Origin: Oligoflexales bacterium | GTDB taxonomy: Bacteria > Bdellovibrionota_B > Oligoflexia > Oligoflexales > Bog-1112 | Assembly (NCBI GenBank): GCA_017985985.1 | Contig: JAGNWK010000018.1 | Coordinates: 1-40,110, forward strand | DNA length: 40,110 nt | Direction: 5' to 3' | In this document: one piece after another, positions 25,561-34,065 of the stretch | Numbering within the stretch: the first letter of the stretch is position 1 | Layout of the letters: every line of letters begins with the position of its first letter | The notes under the pieces: generated by a model | The model's database searches: none | What the model saw: only the letters and a program-made list of their open reading frames with translations | Told to the model about the DNA's origin: nothing | Translations under genes and position numbers: made by a program

Positions 25561-25848
25561 TCACTCCACAAAAGATTCAAAGTCAGGATGGTATTTGACC
25601 GGTAGAAATTTAATCAGCTGGTAGTCGGCAAGACCGTGTACCTTAAAGGGGTCTCTCTCCAGAAAATCTTCTAGTTTTTTACGGTCATTGAGCTGGGAAA
25701 TCAAGACACCACCAGTCCTAGGGTCCTGTGGGCCTGAAGCAACTAGTATATTTTGGGCGTAGCCCTCATCCAAGAAAGTCCTGTGAGTGATAAGATGTGC
25801 GTCTAATTCTTCAATAGGCCTTTTGTAGCTTAAGAGAACAATAAACAT
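25561..25848 (-). CDS. YciI-like protein
   Basis: This 95-residue protein matches the YCII-related fold, a small ferredoxin-like alpha/beta domain. It starts MFIVLLSYKRP, has a His-Arg in the first helix (HLITHRTFLDEG), then ASGPQDPRTGG, a KKLEDFLERDPF helix and a terminal strand (LADYQLIKFLP). The His and Asp residues typical of the family's putative active site are visible. Its biochemical role is generally unclear. The gene is 19 bp upstream-to-downstream from the DTW gene stop and likely co-transcribed with it. The start has a good purine-rich stretch (GAAAGGAC) just upstream. Confidence 0.85.
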   Translation of the reverse strand: MFIVLLSYKRPIEELDAHLITHRTFLDEGYAQNILVASGPQDPRTGGVLISQLNDRKKLEDFLERDPFKVHGLADYQLIKFLPVKYHPDFESFVE

Positions 25849-25867
25849 AGTCTGTCCTTTCTCAATT

Positions 25868-26470
25868 TCAAACTGATGGATCAGGAGCCTTTCGAGCTCC
25901 TCCCTTCCATAAGAGACGATCTCTCACAATTCTAAACATATCCATGAGAGGATGAAGAGGAACATCTTTTTCAAAAACACAGAGAGCTCGATAGATGGCT
26001 TCTATAGTACATATTTTCTCAGGATCAGGGTGCACTCGCAAAACATATTCACTTGGTATGCCGAGAGGTATGCCGACAGCGACGATAGGCAGCAGAGTCT
26101 GAATTTTTTTTACAATTGTTCGAGCCTGTCCCCAATTGCCGTCAGGAACGATCAGGTTAACTGGTTTTTCTTGTGGAGCTAAATGGTCTATTGTCAGTTG
26201 ACTAGCGGGATAGAGCATAATGTTTGAATAGTCTTCTTGCCAAAAATCTCCTACTTGAAGTGGCTTGTCTTTTTCACCAAAAATATTGATTTTGCTATTC
26301 TCTAGTAGACTGTGGACAATTCGTCCTGTGTTTGAGGTTTTGTTGAATTCACTTTTATGGATAACAAGACTCACTCTTGTTTTTGTCAGAAAGGGCTGCA
26401 TAAGATTACAGACACAGATGTGTAAGAATAGCCGACAATCTGCACATTTTTTTTGTTTGGATTTGGACAT
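25868..26470 (-). CDS. DTW-domain tRNA-uridine aminocarboxypropyltransferase
   Basis: DTW-domain enzymes (TapT/TuaA group) transfer the aminocarboxypropyl group of S-adenosylmethionine to a uridine of tRNA, giving acp3U. The N-terminus has the cysteine cluster KKCADCRLFLHICVC. The motif region is PDGNWGQARTI, a variant of the D-x-x-W signature, followed by YVLRVHPDPEKICTIEAIYRAL, in which the R-x-x-P and C-T-x-E-A pattern of the family is clear. The 200-residue length is usual. The stop is 3 bp from the symporter start region on the same strand, so the two are likely in one operon with the YciI-like gene. Cytoplasmic. Confidence 0.88.
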   Translation of the reverse strand: MSKSKQKKCADCRLFLHICVCNLMQPFLTKTRVSLVIHKSEFNKTSNTGRIVHSLLENSKINIFGEKDKPLQVGDFWQEDYSNIMLYPASQLTIDHLAPQEKPVNLIVPDGNWGQARTIVKKIQTLLPIVAVGIPLGIPSEYVLRVHPDPEKICTIEAIYRALCVFEKDVPLHPLMDMFRIVRDRLLWKGGARKAPDPSV

Positions 26471-26473
26471 AGA

Positions 26474-27712
26474 CTATTCTTGTTCTATAGCTCTGTTTTT
26501 CAGATCTTTAGGGAGAGTGAAAGATTTTTCAGATTTGGCAATGATAAGGGTACCTATGACATTGCCAATGATGTTTGACATAGCACGTGCATCCGACATA
26601 AAGCGATCTATACCGAGTAATATCCCTAATCCTGCGAGGGGTATGGGGGTCTCAGGAATAGCTGCAAGAGTGGCAGATAAAGCGACAAAACCAGCACCTG
26701 TCACACCAGCAGCTCCTTTTGATGTGACCAAGAGGATGAGGAAAAGTTGAACATAGTCCATAGGTGTAAAAGGAATGTGGTAGGCCTGTTGGATGAACAA
26801 GGCACCAGCTGTTACATAGATAGCAGTTCCGTCGAGGTTGAAGGAATAGCCCATCGGTAAGACAAATGTAGTTGTTTTTTGAGAGCAGCCAAAACTTTCC
26901 AGCTTTTCTAAAAGTTGTGGAAAAACAGTTTCTGAAGAGGACGTAGCGAAAGCTATTAACAGTTCTTGTTTGATATGAATAAAAAGTTTAACAATAGGGA
27001 TTTTGAAGATAAATTGAGCTACACACGCCAGAGCTAAGCAAAAAACCATCATACTCGCAAGGACGGTGAGGATTAAATAACTTAAGCTTACGAGGCTGGC
27101 TAAACCCGACTGACCGATAGTGTGGGCTATGGCAGCAAAAATAGCGATAGGGGAGAACTTGACGACGAGATGAATCAGTTGAAAGAAGAACCGATTCGCC
27201 TCTTCGACAAACATGATAATGAGCTTGTTTTTAGGCATGCTCATGATGGCTAATGAACTTATGACAGCTAGGAAGATGACGGTTAGGAGATTGTCGTGGG
27301 TCAGGGTTCCAAAGAAACTGTCAGGAAAGACGCTGAAAAAAAAGTCTTTTAGGGAAGAACTCTCTGACTTTACTTTGAAATGAGAGATGTCGATGTTTTG
27401 AAAGGGGCTGAGGTCGAGCCCTTCTCCTGGGCGGAGTAAAAGCATAAACCCAAATGTGATGAGAATGGATACTAAAGACATGACTTCAAAGTACAGAAGT
27501 GTCTTGATAAAAAGTCTTTTAACCCCTCCTTTATTTTCTGAGCTATGTTTGCACATCCCCGCGACAAGAGAAAAGAAGATGATAGGCACCACCACCATCT
27601 TGATACAACGCACGAAGAGAGCTGAAGCGACATCAAAGTTGTCCGTTGTTCCTGGGCATAGGATACCGAAAGCAACACCGCCAATAAAAGCTAAAAAGAT
27701 ATTTCTGAACAT
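26474..27712 (-). CDS. Dicarboxylate/amino acid:cation symporter (DAACS family)
   Basis: This 412-residue inner-membrane protein takes up acidic amino acids or C4-dicarboxylates with protons or sodium. The family's hallmarks are in order: FATSSSETVFP (re-entrant loop 1), GYSFNLDGTAIY in the transmembrane 7 region, SKGAAGVTGAGFV (re-entrant loop 2), and LGIDRFMSDARAMSNIIGN, whose Asp, Arg and Asn bind substrate and cation. Several hydrophobic helices precede them. Arg in helix 8 suggests an acidic substrate, but glutamate, aspartate or succinate cannot be told apart. It starts at 27712 with a hydrophobic N-terminus (MFRNIFLAFIGG). The DTW gene follows directly. About 130 bp of repeat DNA separate it from the DUF374 gene upstream. 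Confidence 0.93.
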   Translation of the reverse strand: MFRNIFLAFIGGVAFGILCPGTTDNFDVASALFVRCIKMVVVPIIFFSLVAGMCKHSSENKGGVKRLFIKTLLYFEVMSLVSILITFGFMLLLRPGEGLDLSPFQNIDISHFKVKSESSSLKDFFFSVFPDSFFGTLTHDNLLTVIFLAVISSLAIMSMPKNKLIIMFVEEANRFFFQLIHLVVKFSPIAIFAAIAHTIGQSGLASLVSLSYLILTVLASMMVFCLALACVAQFIFKIPIVKLFIHIKQELLIAFATSSSETVFPQLLEKLESFGCSQKTTTFVLPMGYSFNLDGTAIYVTAGALFIQQAYHIPFTPMDYVQLFLILLVTSKGAAGVTGAGFVALSATLAAIPETPIPLAGLGILLGIDRFMSDARAMSNIIGNVIGTLIIAKSEKSFTLPKDLKNRAIEQE

Positions 27713-27780
27713 CTGCCATCCTAATGTTTTCCCGGGAAAATGGTGGGCTATAGTATACTAGACATTTTGTGCAGTCACTG

Positions 27781-27856
27781 CCCTTTTTAAGGGGGAGCCA
27801 TCTGCGCACCCATTCGACGGAGCTCAGGGCAAGGTTTCCCCTAACCCCCTCCTTGC
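27781..27856. repeat. Family D repeat, near-complete copy
   Basis: It runs from CCCTTTTTAAGGGGGAGCCA through TGCGCACCCATTCGACGG to TTTCCCCTAACCCCCTCCTT and GCA. The right end overlaps the last codons of the DUF374 gene and supplies its TAG stop on the minus strand. Related copies lie at 21744-21775, 30660-30738, 36177-36204 and about 39868-39890. Confidence 0.8.
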
Positions 27857-28488
27857 AGGTTCCCTGCAGTATGGATGTCATTGGCAATCTTGTCTTGTAA
27901 GGTGGGGAAATCTTCTTGACGACAGTCTTTGGAGATGAAGAGGGGGTCCCCATAGTGGACGGAGATCTTAGCAAAGGGTTTGGGAATTTTGAACTGATCC
28001 CAAGTTTTGAGGGTCCAGTAGCGATCGATATAAACCCCAGTGGGGATGATGCAGCACTGAGCTTGTCGAGCAAGTTCGATAATACCGGCTTTGACCACCC
28101 CTCTCGGTCCAATAGAGCCGTCGACGGTGATGGCAACAGGAAAGCCTCTTTTCAGAGCTCTCTGCAGATTTAGTAGGGCCTTGAATCCGCCTTTGTCATG
28201 CCCATCTCGATCCTGGCTTCCATAAATCACTTTATATCCGTACTTCTCACACTGATAGCCGATCAGTTCGCCTCCTTCTGAACGACTTGCGAGAGTATAG
28301 AAGGGGAGTCCCTTTTGTGTGAAAAGAATGGGGAGTAGGTGTTCGTGCCAGAAGGCGAGAAGGAAAGCTCCTGATGGGTGCCTTAGGCTAGCCTGTGCCT
28401 TCTTATCGTTTCGAACTTCTGTGATGCTGTAAGTTCTTTCTAAGACTTTTAGCAATATAAAAACTAGGATTTTATAAAATTTGCTCAT
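27841..28488 (-). CDS. DUF374 lysophospholipid acyltransferase-like protein
   Basis: DUF374 proteins are membrane-associated acyltransferases related to the lysophospholipid and lipid A acyltransferases. The visible order fits: an N-terminal hydrophobic anchor (FYKILVFILLKVLE), AFWHEHLLPIL carrying the HxxxxP-like catalytic pair, ASRSEGGELI, GGFKALLNLQRALKRG, TVDGSIGPRG (usual TPDGPRGP), IIPTG, and WTLKTWDQFKIPKPFA with a later HYGDPL. The 215-residue length is usual. The final residues (NLQGGG) and stop lie in a family D repeat, so the native C-terminus may have been replaced. The acyl donor and acceptor are not known; a role in envelope lipid synthesis is likely. Confidence 0.87.
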   Translation of the reverse strand: MSKFYKILVFILLKVLERTYSITEVRNDKKAQASLRHPSGAFLLAFWHEHLLPILFTQKGLPFYTLASRSEGGELIGYQCEKYGYKVIYGSQDRDGHDKGGFKALLNLQRALKRGFPVAITVDGSIGPRGVVKAGIIELARQAQCCIIPTGVYIDRYWTLKTWDQFKIPKPFAKISVHYGDPLFISKDCRQEDFPTLQDKIANDIHTAGNLQGGG

Positions 28489-28631
28489 GATTTTTAGCAG
28501 CTCTATTATCTATGAATGCGACAAGCATGAGCTTATGCGCAAGCATGAGGGATCACCGATAAGATGACGGTTCATTTTCTGATACCTGTCCTACGATTTT
28601 TTTCTCATCTCGTAAAGTTGAAAAAGAACTA

Positions 28632-28722
28632 GGAACCATCCCATAAGTCGTATCAGGCATTGAGGAGCGAGAAGCGCAGCGACGAAAATAACGCAGCTAG
28701 ACGACTTATGGGATGATTCCTA
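28632..28722. repeat. Family C repeat, complete palindromic copy
   Basis: The arms AGGAACCATCCCATAAGTCGT and ACGACTTATGGGATGATTCCT are inverted with one mismatch around a centre holding GCGAGAAGCGCAGCGACG. It fills most of the 230-bp gap between the DUF374 gene and the response regulator and touches the latter's stop codon. Confidence 0.88.
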
Positions 28723-29118
28723 GGAAAAAATCTTCTCCAGAACACTTTGGAGTAGTTGTTCTTTCGGTGGTTTAGGGAGAAAGAGATGGGGAGGGATTTC
28801 ATCTTTAAGACTATTTAAAAACTCGTGGTTGGAAACAAGGCTACTAATAAAAACAAATTTAAGACCCTGATTGACTTTGAGAAGTTCGCGGAAGCATTCG
28901 ATACCATCCATTTCGGGCATGATGATGTCGAGGCTGACAAGATCTGGCTTTAACTTCGAGCAAAGTTCTATAGCTTCCACCCCATTTGAGCATGTCCCAC
29001 AGACTTGACAGCCAAGTGCTTCGAAGACGCGAGCCACCTCCTCTTGCATCCCTTTAGAGTCATCGACGATGAGGACCCGGCAGTTTGCCCAGTTTTTTGC
29101 TTTGCTTTCTTCAGTCAT
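28720..29118 (-). CDS. Single-domain response regulator (CheY-like)
   Basis: A 132-residue receiver domain with no output domain. The acidic pair D19/D20 (VDDS), phosphorylation site D64 (SLDIIMPEMDG), the Ser at 92 (FISS) and K116 (LPKPP) are all in place, so it should be phosphorylated by a histidine kinase and act through protein contacts. No cognate kinase or chemotaxis gene lies in the window. The ATG at 29118 follows AAGGGAAG by about seven bases. It is downstream of the ComEC-like gene on the same strand. The 3' end abuts a family C palindrome. Confidence 0.92.
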   Translation of the reverse strand: MTEESKAKNWANCRVLIVDDSKGMQEEVARVFEALGCQVCGTCSNGVEAIELCSKLKPDLVSLDIIMPEMDGIECFRELLKVNQGLKFVFISSLVSNHEFLNSLKDEIPPHLFLPKPPKEQLLQSVLEKIFS

Positions 29119-29146
29119 GGCTAGTCTTCCCTTAGTAGTCCTTCTC

Positions 29147-30601
29147 TTAAGTAAGTTCTGCAGTGCTCGGTCGAGCTTGAGAGCTTACCTTACCTCCCTT
29201 TTTTCTTGGGGGGGCATTTTCACCAGAGCTCATCGTCCAGGTTTTGAAAATATTGAGAAAAAAAGCAAAACTTATGAAAAGAGCGAGTAACTGGAATGGC
29301 TTATGGGATTCGCTGAGGTCAAAGTAAAGGTGGAAGTCTTTGGCAAAGTTTGAGCTTGAGTGCAGGATCTCAAGGATGATTCTGAGGCTTTCGATCGCTC
29401 CCTGCAGGACAGGGGACGGCATAAGAGATGGAAAAAGGAGGATTAAGGTCGTTATGAACACAAAGGGAAAGAGGGGGGTGCAGAGGAGGTTGCTGAGCAT
29501 TCCTATAAGGCTAAGTTGACCGCAAAGTCCAGCGACGAGCAGAGTGAGCACCCCCTGGCATTTTAGGTGAGAGCTAAGTTTGGTTTTCCATAAGGAAAAG
29601 CCCCCAGGGCTTTGGCCCCCAGCTAGTGGCTTTCCGACGAGTAGGGCAAGGACGAGGAGATAACTCGTCCAACTGAGAAAGGATGATAGGCTTAGCAAAC
29701 TGAAAGGAAAAATAGCAGCCTGACAGAGTAGGGAGGCTCCCAAGGTGAGGCTTCTTTTTGAGGAAAACGTAGGCCCAAAAAAGAGGACAGATTCCCCAAT
29801 GAGATAAATGAAAAAGGCCCTTTGAGCAGACGGAGGGAAGCCAATGGCCGTCACGTACATGAGAAGAAGCAAGAGACAGAGGAGCCGTAAGAGCAAAGTA
29901 AAAGAAGGCCAAGCCGATGGAGAAATCACTCGGCAGGTATAGAGGAAGAGCAGCGGGCTTGCTAGCAGGAAGCGGACGATGAAAATCCAAGCTGTGATGT
30001 GGAATCCACTTACCACCAAGGCATGGAAAAGCCCCAAAACTTTGAAGGTCTCTATTTCATATCTCTGCAGTTGTGAGCTGTCTCCGAGGATGAGACTTGA
30101 GCAGAGAGCTTGGAGGTCAGAGGGGACGTTTACAATCCTATCTTGGATGCTTGTTTTCATCTTTGTAGCAAGCGCGGTCAGCAATCCCGTTTGTACTGTA
30201 TCCCTATAGCTTTGATAGCTGGCTCGAGACGCCTGAAGAAAGCTTAGTGTCTGTCTGTTTTTTGGGGGAAGGACTAGGCCTCTGTCTCCGATCGCTGCAG
30301 AACCTTGGGCTGAATAGTAGGCTCCGTTGTGGGAGACGATGAGATATCCAGGGGATCTTGAGAAACTAGTTTGTACGGCTGTAACATTCTCCCATGTTTG
30401 CGAGGGACTAGGAGCTCCGTGAGAGAGCCCCCAGACTATACTCGCCAGTGCAAGGCAGACCTGCGCTCCGGTGGATCCTCGTAAAAGGAGAGCTAAACCT
30501 AAAAGAGGAAAAGTCAGAACTTGGTAGGGGACTAGGCCGAGTTGTAAAGAGGATCCTAGCAGAAAACTAGAGGAGAAGAGGGCGAGGCAGACCCAAACCA
30601 T
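29147..30601 (-). CDS. ComEC/Rec2-type competence-domain membrane protein
   Basis: ComEC forms the inner-membrane channel for single-stranded DNA in natural transformation. Residues about 160-220 contain the competence-domain signature: LCSSLILGDSSQL then GLFHALVVSGFHI (family LxxxSGxH), followed by a series of hydrophobic helices to about residue 460. The protein is 484 residues and ends soon after the last helix. It lacks the C-terminal metallo-beta-lactamase-like nuclease domain of full-length ComEC (usually 700 or more residues). The N-terminal helices are present. It may work with a separately encoded nuclease domain or be a degraded version. The response regulator follows 28 bp downstream. 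No start-proximal ribosome site stands out. Confidence 0.83.
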   Translation of the reverse strand: MVWVCLALFSSSFLLGSSLQLGLVPYQVLTFPLLGLALLLRGSTGAQVCLALASIVWGLSHGAPSPSQTWENVTAVQTSFSRSPGYLIVSHNGAYYSAQGSAAIGDRGLVLPPKNRQTLSFLQASRASYQSYRDTVQTGLLTALATKMKTSIQDRIVNVPSDLQALCSSLILGDSSQLQRYEIETFKVLGLFHALVVSGFHITAWIFIVRFLLASPLLFLYTCRVISPSAWPSFTLLLRLLCLLLLLMYVTAIGFPPSAQRAFFIYLIGESVLFFGPTFSSKRSLTLGASLLCQAAIFPFSLLSLSSFLSWTSYLLVLALLVGKPLAGGQSPGGFSLWKTKLSSHLKCQGVLTLLVAGLCGQLSLIGMLSNLLCTPLFPFVFITTLILLFPSLMPSPVLQGAIESLRIILEILHSSSNFAKDFHLYFDLSESHKPFQLLALFISFAFFLNIFKTWTMSSGENAPPRKKGGKVSSQARPSTAELT

Positions 30602-30616
30602 AATTTTTCCGCTCCA

Positions 30617-30738
30617 GCAAGGAAGGGCTTTTTATGCAAGGAAGAGGGTTTGGGAGAAACTACGCAGCGGGTTTCTCCCAAGAAAATAATTCAGGGGGAA
30701 CCAGCTACGCAGTTCCCCCCTGACCCCTTCCTTGCTGT
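30617..30738. repeat. Family D repeat with two hairpins between rodZ-like and comEC-like genes
   Basis: Two perfect or near-perfect stem-loops (GGGAGAAAC/GTTTCTCCC and GGGGGAAC/GTTCCCCC, each around a TACGCAG-type loop) are bracketed by three CTTCCTTGC or CAAGGAAGGG pieces. It sits 20 bp after the rodZ-like stop. The stems could end transcription, but no U tract follows. Confidence 0.75.
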
Positions 30739-30757
30739 ACTAGCACCTTGCTATATA

Positions 30758-31720
30758 TCAGAGCCTAACTTTATCGGTCGGTGACTTCTCTGCCGGTTTT
30801 ACATCGAGAGATTTTGAGTGGAAGCTTAATTTTCTTTCTTCACCCTTAAGTCCTAGGGGTCCCAACTTTTTACCGTTGAAAAAGATTTCTACTGCGGAAA
30901 TATCAAAAACGTAGAAGTCGATCTTATCTTGGAAAATAAATGTGTAGCGCCCAGGCTGATAAGATTTAATCTCGGAACGATCTCCGACTTGCTGTTTGAT
31001 GCGTACTTCTTGCTTGACTTCGATCACGACAGTGTTCGGTGTCAAGTCTGTAGAGCTTGGGCTCGGTGAGGGGCTGGCATCTTTTCCTGCCACTTCTGTT
31101 TCTGCCTTGAGTTCTGTGGTGGGCTTAGACTCAAGGCTGTCTTTCAGTCCTTGTACTTCTATGGGTTCATTCGCCGTTGCTGCGGACTCTTGGCTTATTT
31201 TACTGGTCGCATCCGATTCAGGTGGCTGTGTCTGATAGGAAAAGAGACTGTAAACGAGGGTGCCTAGTGCGAGAACAGCTGCAGAGGGTAGAAGTAGACG
31301 GCCAAATGTGAAATAATTAAACAGGGCTAGGCCCGTGTTTTTGGTGTGACGCTTGCGCTGAGGTATAAAACTGCGCCAGTGTCTCATTCGAGTTTCGCTT
31401 CGACTGAGGCGATTAGGCCGCGGATCTTCATCCCAGCACTCATCGTAGCTGGTAAGGAATGCACTGCAGTCTGTGTTCAGAGCCTTCCCTATGCTTTTTA
31501 TGAATCCTCGTCCGAAGACTCTTGCCGGCAGGGCGTCAAAGTTACCTGCCTCCAGTGCTGTAATAAAATTGATCGCGATGCGAGTTTCATGTTCGATTTC
31601 TTTGCAAGAAATACCCTTGGCTTGTCGCATTTCTTGCAGGCGTAGACCGAGGGCTCGTCGCTTTTCTTCTTTTTGCATCTTTAAATGGGATTCGCTGAAA
31701 GATGTGTTTTTATCTTCCAT
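30758..31720 (-). CDS. rodZ: RodZ-like cytoskeletal/membrane protein with HTH domain
   Basis: RodZ links MreB filaments to the wall elongation machinery. Residues about 15-100 hold the RodZ-type helix-turn-helix: LGLRLQEMRQAKGIS, IEHETRI, ITALEAGNFDALPARVFGRGFI. A basic segment precedes a single transmembrane helix at about 139-162 (LLLPSAAVLALGTLV). A Ser/Thr/Pro/Glu-rich periplasmic linker follows, and the C-terminal about 90 residues match the DUF4115 beta domain (VEIFFNGKKLGPLG). The length is usual. It is divergent from the TPR lipoprotein gene across about 150 bp. The mre genes are not in the window. Orientation is cytoplasmic HTH and periplasmic C-terminus. Confidence 0.88.
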   Translation of the reverse strand: MEDKNTSFSESHLKMQKEEKRRALGLRLQEMRQAKGISCKEIEHETRIAINFITALEAGNFDALPARVFGRGFIKSIGKALNTDCSAFLTSYDECWDEDPRPNRLSRSETRMRHWRSFIPQRKRHTKNTGLALFNYFTFGRLLLPSAAVLALGTLVYSLFSYQTQPPESDATSKISQESAATANEPIEVQGLKDSLESKPTTELKAETEVAGKDASPSPSPSSTDLTPNTVVIEVKQEVRIKQQVGDRSEIKSYQPGRYTFIFQDKIDFYVFDISAVEIFFNGKKLGPLGLKGEERKLSFHSKSLDVKPAEKSPTDKVRL

Positions 31721-31867
31721 ACTCTTTCCTTTGTTGTCTGTGCTAGGTATATAATGGAGCTATCTGAAATGCCTAACTTGAGACCTGTAGATGCCCAACC
31801 TGTCCTGGAGGGAGCATTGCTGATCCAAAACTTCATCTCGAAATCTCTTCGAGACTTTACTCTTAGG

Positions 31868-32668
31868 ATGCGTAAGGTTCCACTTCTCATTATGGCTGGC
31901 ACTCTAATGTGGATGGCTTCATCCTGTCAAAGCTTAAAAGAGAATCAGTCTGAGCTGGAAAACAAAGCTTCGATTCTTGAAACAAAGATCCTTCTCTTGC
32001 AGGAGCATTTGGATCATGGCGAGCCTGAGCTAGCGATTCAGACCCTTCGGCCCATGTTGCAGGAGTACCCAGACAATCCCCTGGTTTATAATATGGCTGG
32101 ATTAGCTTACCTGTCTTTGCATAGCTATGGACGAGCTAAATTTTATTTCGAGAGTGCCTATAAGCTCAATAAAGATTCTGCCAGCGGCTTAAACCTTAGC
32201 TCTGTCCTGATAGAGCTGCAGAAATACAAAGAGGCAAGGCAAGTGCTGAAGGCCGTCCTGCGAGATAAGAACTATTCTTATCAGGAACGAGTCCTCCATA
32301 ATTATGCGTTGAGCTTTGAAAAAGAGGGTCGTCTGCGTGTGGCTGAGAAGTACTATAAAAAGGCTCTGCTCGAAAACCCTGGTTACTATCTATCTCGGAT
32401 TCAGCTAGGCTATCTTTTGAAAAAACAAAAAAAAGAAGTGGAAGCGATGGAATCGTTTCGGTTAGCAGCTAACTTCTGTAAGACCTGTTTTGAACCTGTT
32501 CAAGAATTGTTCTACCATCATCTGTTTAAAAATGAAGCTAAGAAAGCTGCCCAACTTATTGATAGCTTCCTTACAAACAAGGAATTAAGCCCTGAGAGTC
32601 GCGTCGAAGGGAAAAAATTGAAGAGATTAGCGCTCCAAAGTTTGACTCATCCTACAAGTATCCGATAG
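31868..32668 (+). CDS. TPR lipoprotein (PilF-like)
   Basis: I start it at the ATG at 31868, where a clear lipoprotein signal begins: MRKVP, a hydrophobic core and the lipobox ending MASSC with C20. The frame is open up to 31685 but that would bury the signal, and it overlaps the rodZ-like start. Residues about 30-240 contain five or so tetratricopeptide repeats, for example NPLVYNMAGLAYLSLHSYGRAKFYFESAYKL without its last residues, and AEKYYKKALLENPGYY. This resembles PilF/PilW-type outer-membrane lipoproteins that help secretin assembly, but TPR proteins are generic. It is 8 bp upstream of the S41 protease and likely co-transcribed with it. Confidence 0.82.
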   Translation: MRKVPLLIMAGTLMWMASSCQSLKENQSELENKASILETKILLLQEHLDHGEPELAIQTLRPMLQEYPDNPLVYNMAGLAYLSLHSYGRAKFYFESAYKLNKDSASGLNLSSVLIELQKYKEARQVLKAVLRDKNYSYQERVLHNYALSFEKEGRLRVAEKYYKKALLENPGYYLSRIQLGYLLKKQKKEVEAMESFRLAANFCKTCFEPVQELFYHHLFKNEAKKAAQLIDSFLTNKELSPESRVEGKKLKRLALQSLTHPTSIR

Positions 32669-32676
32669 GAGGACTC

Positions 32677-34011
32677 ATGTGCTTTTTCATCAGACTTGCT
32701 CGCGGGCGAGTGCTCTCGCTTCTTTTTCCTTTCTTGTTCTTATATCCTGTGGCTGCAGCTCAAGGGCCTGATTCTAAGAGTTCTCCTTTGCTGCTTGATG
32801 AGAAATACAAAGCCTTAGAGACTCTCTCCAAAGTTTTCCACTATCTTGAAAAAATGTATGTGGATGAGGAGAAGACAACGATTCCCCAGCAAGTTGAATA
32901 CGCCATCGATGGCATCATTCGCAATCTAGATCCTCATACTCAGCACATGCCAAAGAAAGCTTTTGAGCAATTGACCTTGGATGCCAGAGGGCAGTTTGGG
33001 GGGGTCGGCATAGTCGTTACGCATGATAAGAATCGTCTGATCATTCTTTCTCCTATGGATGATAGTCCAGCGATGAAGGCAGGGATAAAAGCGGGGGATG
33101 AAATCCTTTCTATCGAAGATGAAATATCGAATGCAGGTCATGTCAAGAAAGGAAAAGGGGAAATTATGGAGCTGATGAGGGGGCCGCCAGGTAGTTCCAT
33201 CACGCTGACAATAAAACGAGCAGATACTGAAAAGCCGCTTATTTTTAAATTAACGAGAGAGATTATTAAAATCAGTTCGTCGCAGATGGAGACCTTATCA
33301 GAAGGGATTCATTTGATCCGGGTGTCTCATTTTCAGGAAAAAACGAGTTCAGAGATCTTAAAATTCTTAGAAGATCTCGAGAAAAAGAAAGTACCTATAC
33401 GAGGGATTATTCTCGACCTGAGAGACAACCCTGGTGGTCTGCTTGATCAGTCGGTGAAGACAGCGGATCTCTTCTTAGAAAGTGGACTGATCGTATCGAC
33501 CGTCGGTCGTTCTCAAGACAAGATCGAACGAGAGTTCGCTCATAAAGTTCCCTCTTTTATCAATTTCCCTATGATAGTTCTCATCAATAGGGGATCTGCG
33601 AGTGCCTCAGAGATTGTGGCGGGTGCCTTGCAGGATCACAAGCGGGCCTTGATTATGGGAACTCCTTCTTTCGGAAAAGGTTCCGTTCAAACATTGATTC
33701 CGCTTCCAGATGGTTCAGGTCTAAAAATTACTGTTGCGACGTACTACACTCCGAGTGATCGCTCTATACAGGCGAAGGGGATACAACCTGATATTGTGGT
33801 CAGTAAGAGGTTCACAGAAAATCCCGAGACGGACAACAAGTCAGAAGCAGATCTCGAAAGACATCTTAAAAGTGAGGATTTGAGTGATATGGGTCAGAAG
33901 GGAGGACTCTTGGGGGATCTCAAAAACTGGTCTGAATCCAATCGCACGGACCACCAACTGATCACAGCCTATACATATTTGTCAGGCTGGGGGCTCTTCC
34001 AGAAAAATTAG
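32677..34011 (+). CDS. ctpA: S41 C-terminal processing peptidase (CtpA/Prc-like)
   Basis: S41 peptidases trim or degrade periplasmic proteins using a Ser-Lys dyad. The protein has a signal peptide (VLSLLFPFLFLYPVAAA), a PDZ domain at about 105-185 (GGVGIVV, PAMKAGIKAGDEILSI), and the catalytic core with S309 in GSASASE and K334 in SFGKGSVQ, followed by KITVATYYTPSDRSI and GIQPDIVV. The length of 444 is usual for CtpA. AGGAGG stands directly before the ATG. It is the second gene of an operon with the TPR lipoprotein; such lipoproteins often act as adaptors for Prc-type proteases. Cell location is the periplasm. Confidence 0.95.
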   Translation: MCFFIRLARGRVLSLLFPFLFLYPVAAAQGPDSKSSPLLLDEKYKALETLSKVFHYLEKMYVDEEKTTIPQQVEYAIDGIIRNLDPHTQHMPKKAFEQLTLDARGQFGGVGIVVTHDKNRLIILSPMDDSPAMKAGIKAGDEILSIEDEISNAGHVKKGKGEIMELMRGPPGSSITLTIKRADTEKPLIFKLTREIIKISSSQMETLSEGIHLIRVSHFQEKTSSEILKFLEDLEKKKVPIRGIILDLRDNPGGLLDQSVKTADLFLESGLIVSTVGRSQDKIEREFAHKVPSFINFPMIVLINRGSASASEIVAGALQDHKRALIMGTPSFGKGSVQTLIPLPDGSGLKITVATYYTPSDRSIQAKGIQPDIVVSKRFTENPETDNKSEADLERHLKSEDLSDMGQKGGLLGDLKNWSESNRTDHQLITAYTYLSGWGLFQKN

Positions 34012-34065
34012 TGGGTCGGATGGGGCGAGGTCTCGATGTCCTTTGATCTGGTGTAGAATATCCTT

